Source of the DNA: Omnitrophica WOR_2 bacterium RIFCSPLOWO2_12_FULL_51_8
GTDB taxonomy: Bacteria > Omnitrophota > Gorgyraeia > Gygaellales > Profunditerraquicolaceae
Length of the DNA stretch: 19,651 nt
Assembly (NCBI GenBank): GCA_001805895.1
Contig: MHHD01000052.1
Location: 1 to 19,651 of the forward strand
Direction: 5' to 3'
The notes under the pieces were generated by a model. The model worked only from the letters and a program-made list of their open reading frames with translations. It ran no database searches and had not been told where the DNA came from. The position numbers were made by a program, and so were the translations under genes. Position 1 is the first letter of the stretch, and each line of letters starts with the position of its first letter. Below, in pieces: positions 5,701 through 11,983 of the stretch.

Positions 5701-7848
5701 TACCTCTCGCGTCTGAGGCGGTTAGAGATCGAAAAAGCCAAGGCCCACGAAGAAAAAATGATCATTGAGAAAGACCTGCGCGATATTAACGTAGAGGTGA
5801 ATAATTTAAACGGCCTGCTGGAGGCGTTAAAGCTAAAAGATGCCGTCATCAAGAATAGTTTGCAAACAGAGCGGCAGGCCTTAGCCGGCATAGATGCCGA
5901 GATCCTGGCCCTGGACAAGCAAAGATTGACCCTGGAGTCGCATAAAGAGTTCCTGGAGAAACTGAAAAGTAAATACGAGGATATAGGCGAGTCGATGAAT
6001 GCGCTGATTCTGTTGGATAAGCTGCCCGGAGAAAAAATCAGCGGGCTGGTGGTAAAGGTTAAGGATTACCCTGGGCTGGCCAATGAAGATAGGAATCTTT
6101 ACAGCGGCGCCGCCTTTAAGTTATCGGGCGAGGCCAAGCCTATCGAACTGGATACCCGGAAGTTAGAGTCAAGGCTGGAGAAAATCCGTGCTGATGCGCT
6201 CTCGCTGAAGGAGAAGAGGGAGGTAAAGGAGGCGTCCCTGCGCGGCCTGGATGCGTCGCTCCTGGCAACTCAGCAAGAGGCGCGCCATCAGGAAATCGCC
6301 CTGGCGAATAAGGAAACCCTGCGCCAGGCGATCGAGGAGCGTTTCCAGAAGACCCAGGAAGAAGAGGATATTATCGGCATTGAACTGGCCCAGATGCAGA
6401 AGGAGGCCGCGGCGATCGAAGGCAATATCCAGGCAGGGCAAAGCGCCCTGGACGGATTAAACGGCCTCTGCCGGCAGGCAGAAGACCTGATCAGGCGCGA
6501 GGAAGACAACGTTTCACTGAACAGCCAGTCGCGGGAAAAGGTATTGGTGCTGATCACCCAGACTAAGACTGAACTGGAGGCATTGGCTAAGAAGGCGGCC
6601 TCGGAAGAGGATACCTTAAGGGTTTTGCAGGAGACCCTCCGTCAGGACGAAGAAAATTTAGCCGACGTGAAAAAACATACCGCGGATAACATAAGTAAAG
6701 GCGGCTGCCTGAAGGCCGAAATTACCGCCTGCCGGGATAAGATCCTGGAGGTAACCAGAAGCATTGAGGCTGAAAGCGCCAGGTCAATTGAGCTGGAGTC
6801 AGACTACCGCCGGCTTTCCGAAGGGGCCGGCAATGTGCTGCGGAAAATCGAACAGTTCCGCGCGCAGTTAGATGATACAAAAAATAAACTGCACCAGCTG
6901 CAGATGCAGGATAAAGAGATCGATTATAACTATTCCGGATTAAAAGAAAGGGTGCTGCAGGCCTACAAAATCGAACTGGGTTCTTTTGATACATTCGGCG
7001 GCGTTCAAACCCCGCCCTTTAGGGTGGGGAAAGAAAACGCCGCTCTCAGTATCAATCCTGAGCGATCCGGCAACGATTCAGAACAAACTCCGGCCTTCAG
7101 GTTGGAGAGTCGAAGGATTGATTGCCCTCAGCAAGAAGGGCAGGATACAAGGGAGCTTTCCGGTCAGATCAGCCGCTTAAAAGAGAAATTAGATTCCTAC
7201 GGGGCGGTAAACCTGGTGGCCATCGAGGAATATGACCAGTTGAAGGCGCGCTACGACTTCCTTATCGAGCAGCAGAACGACTTGTGCACTGCCAAAGAAT
7301 CGCTGCATCAGGCAGTCCTGAAGATAAACCGCATTACCAAACAGATGTTTCTGGAGACCTTCGAGAAGGTGCGGGTGGAATTCCGCAATTATTTCCGCAT
7401 GCTTTTTAACGGCGGGGACGCGCAGGTCTTCTTGATTGACGAGCAGGACCCGCTGGAATCCGGGATCGAGATAATTTGCCGGCCGCCGGGCAAGAAACTG
7501 CAGAATGTCCTTTTGCTTTCCGGAGGCGAAAAGTCACTCTCGGCAATCGCGCTGATTTTCGCGATCTTTAAGGTAAAACCGGCGCCGTTCTGCATCCTCG
7601 ATGAGATAGACGCCGCCCTGGATGAGGCTAATGTCGACAGGTTCTCCAATCTGCTGCAGGAATTTACCTCGACATCCCAGTTTATCGTCATCACGCATAA
7701 TAAGCGCACGATCGCTAACGCCAACGTGATGTACGGGATTACCATGGAAGAGTCGGGCATCTCCAAGATCGTCTCGGTGAAATTTTCCCAGGGTCAAACA
7801 CCAGCCAAGGCCCAAGAGGAAAAGACAGAGGTTAGTGCGGTAAGTTAA
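2785..7848 (+). CDS. smc: Chromosome segregation/condensation ATPase SMC, interrupted by an intein
   Basis: A precursor of 1687 residues, about 1126 after removal of a 561-residue intein. The start at ATG 2785 gives the canonical MYFKKLELIGFKSF and has AAGGAG 5 nt upstream; an upstream GTG at 2758 is not needed. SMC dimers use ATP-driven head engagement to extrude DNA loops and compact the nucleoid, usually with ScpA and ScpB, which are not in this window. Visible motifs are Walker A GPNGCGK (interrupted by the intein before the following Ser), Q-loop region YSIVAQGKIDLVLSSRPEDRR, signature LLSGGEK (about precursor residue 1577) and Walker B CILDEIDAALDE (about 1600), plus long coiled coils. 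Two oddities: the hinge is only about 60 residues (around mature 510-570) with none of the usual hinge motifs, and about 50 Pro/Gly/Ser-containing residues (precursor 1404-1455) are encoded by a palindromic repeat just before the conserved LDSYGAVNLVAIEEY segment. Confidence 0.95.
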   Translation: MYFKKLELIGFKSFYDKTTLHFEPGIAAVVGPNGCGKCLHYDSLVTLSDGAKIKIGDLVEQALKNSVSPEKLDDGIMTFENPQGIQILSLNPETLKIGAHSIHAFIKREAPEYLLEITTKSGKKVITTYYHPFFSIKDSRIIELKAEQLIVGTKISVPRILTTARNKIGLKLFEVFKKFDEQDNMYVPYSHEMASFLRAIRNNFASYANMSCALKTSSYAVTSALYGQAMSVPNFVNLLSNSEISEIPDFVRNLKSHSCGHITLPRQMTAEIARFLGYLISEGRTTKENQVWFVNEDKKIVEDFISCAKAGFDVEAKVFNYKKCAYDVLIFSGALCKFLEKAFDFKISGLSKDKTVPPQIFSGEEKIITEFLSALFEGDAYVRLDKQKNWKRQAVYFEYVTASEQLALDVSSLLLRLGVQSVIRKRVKAATNAKKKIKRPYYSVYVYGLHNVKRLADLLNFVGKKSEKINHIRGLENKANPNLDLIPEINAALKALVKFSGIKLKRFRKISPKLAAYYENRCLPSRQGLLEVLSIIAEHGDLTGLARSIYEYLKLLAVSDIYWDEISCIKKVYSEKWVYDLSVRETHNFVAQDIIVHNSNIFDSIRWVLGEQSAKSLRGSEMQDVIFNGSDSKEPLSLAEVTLTFDNQARFFNLDHPEVAITRRLFRSGESEYLLNKTQVRLKDILDLLLGTGIGSESYSIVAQGKIDLVLSSRPEDRRLVFDEAAGITKYKSQKKETQRKLEETEQNLLRINDIVQEVKRQISSLERQASKARRYKEVFEELKEKELSLAVFQKRELLKHKEEMTASLQKLECEESACLAALKAEEAATASRQSELKNLEGELLEIKNKKLGLENEIARANQHIDFNRERLVELEASGKFYENQAAQLNSRIMQDQEKLNNAKTGYSSISQEIAQREALLEQNDSRINDLAGQIKASLEAIVGAKREIVGLAAKISNVKNEISGFHSQQQVYLSRLRRLEIEKAKAHEEKMIIEKDLRDINVEVNNLNGLLEALKLKDAVIKNSLQTERQALAGIDAEILALDKQRLTLESHKEFLEKLKSKYEDIGESMNALILLDKLPGEKISGLVVKVKDYPGLANEDRNLYSGAAFKLSGEAKPIELDTRKLESRLEKIRADALSLKEKREVKEASLRGLDASLLATQQEARHQEIALANKETLRQAIEERFQKTQEEEDIIGIELAQMQKEAAAIEGNIQAGQSALDGLNGLCRQAEDLIRREEDNVSLNSQSREKVLVLITQTKTELEALAKKAASEEDTLRVLQETLRQDEENLADVKKHTADNISKGGCLKAEITACRDKILEVTRSIEAESARSIELESDYRRLSEGAGNVLRKIEQFRAQLDDTKNKLHQLQMQDKEIDYNYSGLKERVLQAYKIELGSFDTFGGVQTPPFRVGKENAALSINPERSGNDSEQTPAFRLESRRIDCPQQEGQDTRELSGQISRLKEKLDSYGAVNLVAIEEYDQLKARYDFLIEQQNDLCTAKESLHQAVLKINRITKQMFLETFEKVRVEFRNYFRMLFNGGDAQVFLIDEQDPLESGIEIICRPPGKKLQNVLLLSGGEKSLSAIALIFAIFKVKPAPFCILDEIDAALDEANVDRFSNLLQEFTSTSQFIVITHNKRTIANANVMYGITMEESGISKIVSVKFSQGQTPAKAQEEKTEVSAVS
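2896..4578 (+). mobile_element. Intein with LAGLIDADG homing endonuclease in the SMC Walker A motif
   Basis: The 561-residue insertion begins at Cys (TGC 2896-2898) right after GPNGCGK and ends with VHN before Ser+1 (AGC 4579). Block A is CLHYDSLVTLSDG; block B has TxxH in VITTYYHPFF (about intein residues 91-100); block F is WVYDLSVRETHNFVA; block G is DIIVHN. All splicing residues (Cys1, block B Thr and His, penultimate His, final Asn, Ser+1) are present, so splicing competence is expected. Two dodecapeptide motifs mark a LAGLIDADG (DOD) endonuclease: RFLGYLISEGRT (about intein 236-247) and FLSALFEGDAYV (about 332-343), each with an acidic residue in the catalytic place. It is visibly more AT-rich than the surrounding smc, as expected for a laterally moving element. 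Insertion at the most conserved ATP-binding site is typical of inteins, which makes clean loss difficult. Confidence 0.95.
6988..7149 (+). repeat. Two-hairpin palindromic repeat, copy A (in frame within smc)
   Basis: The core shared with copy B runs about 6988-7123. Hairpin 1 has outer stem GCGGCGTT (6998-7005) with AACGCCGC (7036-7043) and inner stem CCCCGCCCT (7010-7018) with AGGGTGGGG (7021-7029). It is followed by CTCAGTATCAATCCTGAG (7045-7062). Hairpin 2 has inner stem CTCCGGCCT (7088-7096) with AGGTTGGAG (7099-7107) and outer stem ATCAATCCT (7051-7059) with AGGATTGAT (7114-7122). Mismatches in the inner stems are all G-T, so the RNA could still pair. GATACA occurs at both edges (6988-6993, 7144-7149), and GCCCT/AGGGC forms a small extra stem at 7124-7141. 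Confidence 0.75.
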
Positions 7849-7855
7849 AATAATT

Positions 7856-7875
7856 AGAACCGTCCCCTTTATTTT
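7856..7875 (-). repeat. Short REP-like motif between smc and the GGDEF gene
   Basis: On the minus strand this reads AAAATAAAGGGGACGGTTCT, overlapping the last base pairs of the GGDEF stop codon. From general knowledge, very similar GGGGACGGTTCT strings recur beside REP-associated tyrosine transposase genes in many genomes. Only one copy is seen here and no such transposase is present, so the assignment is tentative. Confidence 0.3.
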
Positions 7876-9040
7876 AAGCTGTCGCGGTATTGTTTTTCCC
7901 TTTGTTCTTGGCTTGATAGAGGGCCTTGTCGGAAGCGGCAATAAGCTCAGAGGGGTTAAGGCCGTTTTCGGGAAAGGCGGCCAGGCCGATGCTGACGGTG
8001 AGCTTTTTCTGAGGTAAAATTTCTTCGTGGATAAATCCCTGCTTTTCGATATCCTGCCGCAGCCTTTCGGCAATCAGATAAGCTTCTTTTTTTTCGGTCC
8101 CGGGCAGAATAATGGTAAATTCCTCCCCGCCGTAACGGCAGACATAATCCATTTTCCGGGATTGATTCTTTAGCAACGCCCCCAGCTGTTTGAGGATACT
8201 GTCTCCTGCCTGATGGCCCAGCGAATCGTTATAAACCTTGAAGTCGTCGATATCCAGCATGATCAGGGTGAGGGGAGTTTTGGCGGCCCTGGCCTTTTCC
8301 AGCTCTGACTGCAGGATGGCCTGGAAATAGCCGTGGTTCCAGAGGTCGGTGAGGTAGTCCGAATGCGCGCGCAGGGCGGTCTTTTCGTAAAGCTGTGAAT
8401 TTTCGATGGCCAGGCCGGCCTGATTAGCCAGCATAATCAGCATGCGGATGTCGTCCTTGCTGATCGGTTTTTTGGTGACAAAATTATCCGCCAGGATCAG
8501 GCCGTTGACCTTTTCTTTTGATTTCAGGGGCGCTACTACCAGCTCCTGGCTTTTTAATAGCTGAATTACCGGGTCATTTAAATAGTTCTGCATGGTTTCC
8601 CGGGTAAGGTGCAGCGGCATCCCGTCTAAGACGCTTAAGGCCAGGAGCGAATCGTTTTGTCCCCGTGAAGTGAATTTCAAGTTGCGCACTTGCCGGTTGA
8701 ACCCGGATTCCAGCGCCTGATGGGAAAATTTATAAACGTTGATTAAGTCATCCATGGACATTTTTTCCGATTCGATCTGATTCCAGATGCGGTTGGCCTC
8801 TTCGCCGGTCTCCGGGCCGATACCCAACTTCCCTTCGATCAGGCCATCCTTTTCGTTAACCAAAAAGAGCATCGCCCGGTTAAAGCCTAAGCCGATGTGC
8901 GCGGTTACCCCCGTAAGGATGATATAAAAGATTTCGTCTAATCTCAGGGTGGTGCGCATCGCGTTGGAGATCTCGTAGAGGATGCCCAGTTCCTGCTTGG
9001 TGCGCTCCAGCTCCTGTTTTGTCTTGGCCAATTCTTCCAT
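7874..9040 (-). CDS. GAF-GGDEF protein, probable diguanylate cyclase
   Basis: A 388-residue protein. Residues 1-20 are a charged helix (MEELAKTKQELERTKQEL), likely a coiled coil for dimerisation. Residues about 20-215 form a GAF sensor domain, ending in the typical LIMLANQAGLAIENSQLYE helix. Residues about 225-385 are a GGDEF domain: LIMLDIDDFKVYNDSLGH (metal-binding Asp), RYGGEEFTIILP with active-site GGEEF at 304-308, and LTVSIGLAAFP. R295-K-M-D298, five residues before GGEEF, is an intact RxxD inhibitory site, so product feedback by c-di-GMP is expected. It lacks membrane segments and should be cytoplasmic, making c-di-GMP from two GTP in response to a ligand of the GAF domain that cannot be named. 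It converges on smc (25-nt gap) and is divergent from recA. Its promoter places the transcription start within a few bases of the ATG. Confidence 0.92.
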   Translation of the reverse strand: MEELAKTKQELERTKQELGILYEISNAMRTTLRLDEIFYIILTGVTAHIGLGFNRAMLFLVNEKDGLIEGKLGIGPETGEEANRIWNQIESEKMSMDDLINVYKFSHQALESGFNRQVRNLKFTSRGQNDSLLALSVLDGMPLHLTRETMQNYLNDPVIQLLKSQELVVAPLKSKEKVNGLILADNFVTKKPISKDDIRMLIMLANQAGLAIENSQLYEKTALRAHSDYLTDLWNHGYFQAILQSELEKARAAKTPLTLIMLDIDDFKVYNDSLGHQAGDSILKQLGALLKNQSRKMDYVCRYGGEEFTIILPGTEKKEAYLIAERLRQDIEKQGFIHEEILPQKKLTVSIGLAAFPENGLNPSELIAASDKALYQAKNKGKNNTATA

Positions 9041-9049
9041 ATATTTGAG

Positions 9050-9078
9050 AATTTAGCATATTTTCCCAGGGGTGTCAA
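9050..9078 (-). promoter_or_regulatory. Sigma70-type promoter for the GGDEF gene
   Basis: On the minus strand TTGACA (9078-9073), a 17-nt spacer, then TAAATT (9055-9050). Transcription would begin around 9043, about 3 nt before the ATG (9040-9038). No ribosome-binding site is visible, so either the message is leaderless or translation starts further inside. Confidence 0.55.
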
Positions 9079-9191
9079 GGAAGAAAGGGCCTCCAAAAAC
9101 AGGATTATCGTTAGAGATCCTAAGCTGATACGTCAATTAGCTTGGGAAGGGGGTGAATCGCGCGCGAATCAGCCTAAACCGCACGAAGATA

Positions 9192-9220
9192 TTGACAGTC
9201 AGGACTTAGTGGGATATAAT
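9192..9220 (+). promoter_or_regulatory. Consensus sigma70 promoter for recA
   Basis: A perfect TTGACA (9192-9197) and a perfect TATAAT (9215-9220) with the ideal 17-nt spacer. The start point is expected near 9227, leaving a leader of about 40 nt that holds GGAGG before ATG 9267. No recognisable LexA operator overlaps it, so high constitutive expression is suggested, though lineage-specific SOS boxes cannot be excluded. Confidence 0.88.
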
Positions 9221-9266
9221 GAGTAACTTAAAAAATTGGCAGTTGATCAAAAAACGGAGGCAATTG

Positions 9267-10307
9267 ATGAATACAGAAAAAAAGGCGGCGGTAAAAACCG
9301 CCAAAGAAGAAACCACCCAGCTTTCTGACCGCCAGAAGGCGTTAGAGCTGGCGCTTTCCCATATAGAGAAGCAGTTCGGGAAAGGCTCGATTATGAAATT
9401 AGGGGGCGATGTCAAGGTCAATGTCGAGACCATACCTACCGGAGCGCTTACCTTAGATGTTGCCCTGGGTGTGGGCGGCCTGCCGCGCGGCAGGGTAATT
9501 GAGGTGTTTGGCCCGGAGGCTTCGGGAAAAACCACGCTCACCCTGACCGCGATCCGGGAAATCCAGAAGAAAGGCGGGGTAGCCGCTTTTATCGACGCCG
9601 AGCACGCCTTTGATTCCACTTATGCCAAAATCATCGGGCTAAACCTTGACGAGCTCCTGATCTCCCAGCCGGATACCGGCGAGCAGGCCCTGGAGATTAC
9701 CGAGACCCTGGTGCGTTCCAATGCCGTGGACCTGGTGGTGATCGATTCCGTGGCCGCGCTCACCCCCCGCGCCGAGATCGAGGGCGAAATGGGCGATTCG
9801 CATGTCGGCCTGCAGGCGCGGCTGATGTCGCAGGCATTAAGGAAGCTGACCGCGGCAATCAGCAAGTCGCGCACCTGCGTGATTTTTATCAACCAGATCC
9901 GGGAAAAGATCGGGGTAATGTTTGGCTCGCCGGAGACCACCCCCGGAGGCAGGGCGCTAAAGTTTTATTCTTCAGTACGGTTGGATGTGCGAAAAATCGC
10001 CACCCTCAAAGAGAATGAAAAGGTAGTCGGCAACCGCGTGCGGGTGCGGGTGGTGAAAAACAAAGTTGCCCCGCCTTTTAGAGAAGGAGAGTTTGAGATC
10101 TTGCATAATGAAGGCATTGCTAAAACCGGCGCAGTCCTGGATGCGGCAATTAATATAGGGGTCTTAGGCAAGTCCGGCACTTGGATTTCTTTTCAAGAAG
10201 AAAAAATCGGCCAGGGACGCGATACGGCGATAAAGACCCTGAAAGAAAAACCTAAATTACAAGAAGAAATAGAAAAAGAGGTGAGGAAGAGAATTACCCT
10301 TAGTTAG
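9267..10307 (+). CDS. recA: Recombinase RecA
   Basis: A 346-residue protein, the usual RecA length. It forms ATP-dependent filaments on single-stranded DNA for homologous pairing, strand exchange and SOS co-protease activity. Visible features are the N-terminal helix region (DRQKALELALSHIEKQFGKG), Walker A GPEASGKT (residues 82-89), Walker B region VDLVVIDSVAAL, loop L1 area EMGDSHVGLQARLMSQALRK, and FINQIREKIGVMFGSPETTP containing L2, then GGRALKFYSSVRLDVR. The start is ATG 9267 because GGAGG lies 6 nt before it, and because an upstream in-frame ATG at 9219 overlaps the -10 box of the promoter. It is followed by htrA (170 nt away) and recX, the RecA modulator. The sequence is fully canonical with no intein, unlike smc. 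Confidence 0.98.
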   Translation: MNTEKKAAVKTAKEETTQLSDRQKALELALSHIEKQFGKGSIMKLGGDVKVNVETIPTGALTLDVALGVGGLPRGRVIEVFGPEASGKTTLTLTAIREIQKKGGVAAFIDAEHAFDSTYAKIIGLNLDELLISQPDTGEQALEITETLVRSNAVDLVVIDSVAALTPRAEIEGEMGDSHVGLQARLMSQALRKLTAAISKSRTCVIFINQIREKIGVMFGSPETTPGGRALKFYSSVRLDVRKIATLKENEKVVGNRVRVRVVKNKVAPPFREGEFEILHNEGIAKTGAVLDAAINIGVLGKSGTWISFQEEKIGQGRDTAIKTLKEKPKLQEEIEKEVRKRITLS

Positions 10308-10342
10308 CTTGGGATTACTTTTAAACATGGCCATTTGGCATT

Positions 10343-10449
10343 GGGTAAGGGTAAGGCAGCCGGTATGGTAGTAAGGTAAGGTAGTTGGGATAAAACACAC
10401 TAATTACCTAACCCAACCACCAAACCGGCATCCTCACCTTAACCTAACT
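10343..10449. repeat. Imperfect long inverted repeat between recA and htrA
   Basis: The left arm (10343-10389) is rich in GGTAAGG steps and contains CAGCCGGTATGGTAGT. The right arm (10402-10449), read in reverse complement, contains ATGCCGGTTTGGTGGTTGGG. The arms pair imperfectly around an AT-rich centre (about 10390-10401). A small exact stem CTAACT/AGTTAG (10444-10449, 10453-10458) overlaps its right edge just before the htrA ribosome-binding site. No T-run follows, so it is not a standard terminator. No clear similarity to the other repeats in this window was found. Confidence 0.5.
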
Positions 10450-10477
10450 ACAAGTTAGAATATGAGGGGGAGTTAGA

Positions 10478-11983
10478 ATGAAAAATAAGTTTGCTTTTGC
10501 CGGGTTATTTTTAGCCGTCGGATTAATTTCCGGTCTGCTCTTGTCGCTTAATCTGGATATTTTCTCCCTCGGCCAGTGCCAGGCAGTCAAACATGGGCCG
10601 GCAGTTGTTGCCGGCAGCTCAGGGATAGAAGGCGCGATTATCGATGTCGCCGCCGGGGCCGGGAAAGCGGTAGTTTCCATCAGCACCGAGCGCACGGAAA
10701 AAATCCGCCGGGAAAGAAGATTTTATTTCCAGTCTCCCTTTGGCAGGCCGCCTTTTAGCGACGAGGATGATTTCAGCCGTTTCTTTGATGATTTCTTCGG
10801 CGCAATCCCGGACCGGGACTTTAAGCAAATGGGCCTGGGCTCCGGAGTGATTATCGACCCGCAGGGCTATATCCTGACTAACGAACACGTGATAAACGGC
10901 GCGGATAAAATCACGGTTAAATTATCCGACGGCAGGGAGTTGAAGGCAGTGGTTAAAGGCAAAGACATCCGTTCGGACCTGGCGGTAATCAAAGTCGAGG
11001 CCAGGAATCTTCCTGTGGCTACCCTGGGCGAATCCGATGATTTAAGGATCGGGCAGTGGGTGGTGGCAATCGGCAACCCCTTTGGCTTTGCCCTGCAGAA
11101 CGCTGAGCCGACGGTTACCGTGGGAGTAGTCAGCGCCCTGCACCGCAGCTTAGGGAAGATAGGCGCTTTTGACCGCGATTATAGCGATTTGATCCAAACC
11201 GATGCCGCGATTAACCCGGGGAATTCCGGCGGGCCGCTGGTGAATTTAAAGGGTGAAGTGGTGGGGATTAATGTGGCGATTTTTTCCACCAGCGGAGGTT
11301 ATCAGGGTGTAGGCTTTGCCATCCCGGTCAATAACGCCAAGAAGATCATTACTCAACTGATTGCCGGCAAGAAAATACTCTACGGCTGGCTGGGGGTAAC
11401 TATCCAGGATTTAAACGAGGACATCGCCAAATACTTCGGCCTGGCGGCTAAGGAGGGCGTGCTGGTATCGCGTGTCCTGCAAGACAGCCCGGCGCAAAAG
11501 GGCGGATTGAAGACAGGCGATGTGATTAAGCGGTTCGCTGACCAGCCGGTGAAGAATATCAAAGAGCTCTTGGCTGCGGTTTCCCGCTCCGAGGTAGGCA
11601 GTAAGGCAAAAGTGACTGTGCTGCGGGAGAAAAAAGAGCTCGTTTTGGAGGTGCAGGTCGGGGAGCGGCCGGATAACCCGGATGAGACGGAGGAGGAGTC
11701 GGAAATTTCCGTTGCCGGCTGGCGGGGATTAGAGGTCGCAGAGCTGAAATCCGAGCAGGCCAAAGGTTTCCGGGTGGAGGAAGAGGCCGGCGTACTGGTT
11801 GTGAATGTGGCGCCGGGCAGCCCGGCAGAGGAAGCGGGGTTAATTCCCGGCGACGTGATCCTGGAGATTAACCGGCAGCCGGTGAATAACCCTGCGGATT
11901 ACGAAAAGACTATTAAGGATTTGAAGTCGGACGCTCTGGTGAGGACATCGCGGGGATATTTCTTAGTCAAGGGTGAAAAATAA
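10478..11983 (+). CDS. HtrA/DegQ-type periplasmic serine protease with two PDZ domains
   Basis: A 501-residue protein. An N-terminal hydrophobic segment (KFAFAGLFLAVGLISGLLLS, residues 4-23) is a signal peptide or anchor, placing the protein in the periplasm or on the outer face of the inner membrane. The trypsin-like domain has a full triad: H137 (LTNEHVIN), D167 (RSDLAVIKV) and S250 (NPGNSGGPL). PDZ1 spans about 298-395 (GWLGVTIQDLNEDIAKYFGL, GGLKTGDVI) and PDZ2 about 415-495 (APGSPAEEAGLIPGDVI). The family degrades or refolds misfolded envelope proteins, with PDZ domains controlling oligomer state and substrate choice. The start has GGGGGA upstream (10466-10471). It sits between recA and recX and overlaps the recX start by 11 nt, so it is probably cotranscribed with recX. 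The sequence cannot tell DegP from DegQ or DegS-like function; two PDZ domains favour DegP/DegQ. Confidence 0.93.
   Translation: MKNKFAFAGLFLAVGLISGLLLSLNLDIFSLGQCQAVKHGPAVVAGSSGIEGAIIDVAAGAGKAVVSISTERTEKIRRERRFYFQSPFGRPPFSDEDDFSRFFDDFFGAIPDRDFKQMGLGSGVIIDPQGYILTNEHVINGADKITVKLSDGRELKAVVKGKDIRSDLAVIKVEARNLPVATLGESDDLRIGQWVVAIGNPFGFALQNAEPTVTVGVVSALHRSLGKIGAFDRDYSDLIQTDAAINPGNSGGPLVNLKGEVVGINVAIFSTSGGYQGVGFAIPVNNAKKIITQLIAGKKILYGWLGVTIQDLNEDIAKYFGLAAKEGVLVSRVLQDSPAQKGGLKTGDVIKRFADQPVKNIKELLAAVSRSEVGSKAKVTVLREKKELVLEVQVGERPDNPDETEEESEISVAGWRGLEVAELKSEQAKGFRVEEEAGVLVVNVAPGSPAEEAGLIPGDVILEINRQPVNNPADYEKTIKDLKSDALVRTSRGYFLVKGEK

Noticed and set aside
9122..9143. AAGCTGAT/ATTAGCTT hairpin upstream of recA as an SOS operator or riboregulator
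   Set aside because: It lies about 50 nt before the -35 box, outside the transcript, and does not match a LexA site I know; it may be chance.
9219..9266. Longer RecA start at ATG 9219 (16 extra residues)
   Set aside because: This ATG overlaps the TATAAT box of a consensus promoter and has no ribosome-binding site; ATG 9267 has GGAGG 6 nt upstream and gives the normal RecA length.
10444..10888. Minus-strand open frames over the start of htrA, and other long antisense frames across the window
   Set aside because: They lie opposite well-supported genes, lack ribosome-binding sites and show no recognisable protein features.
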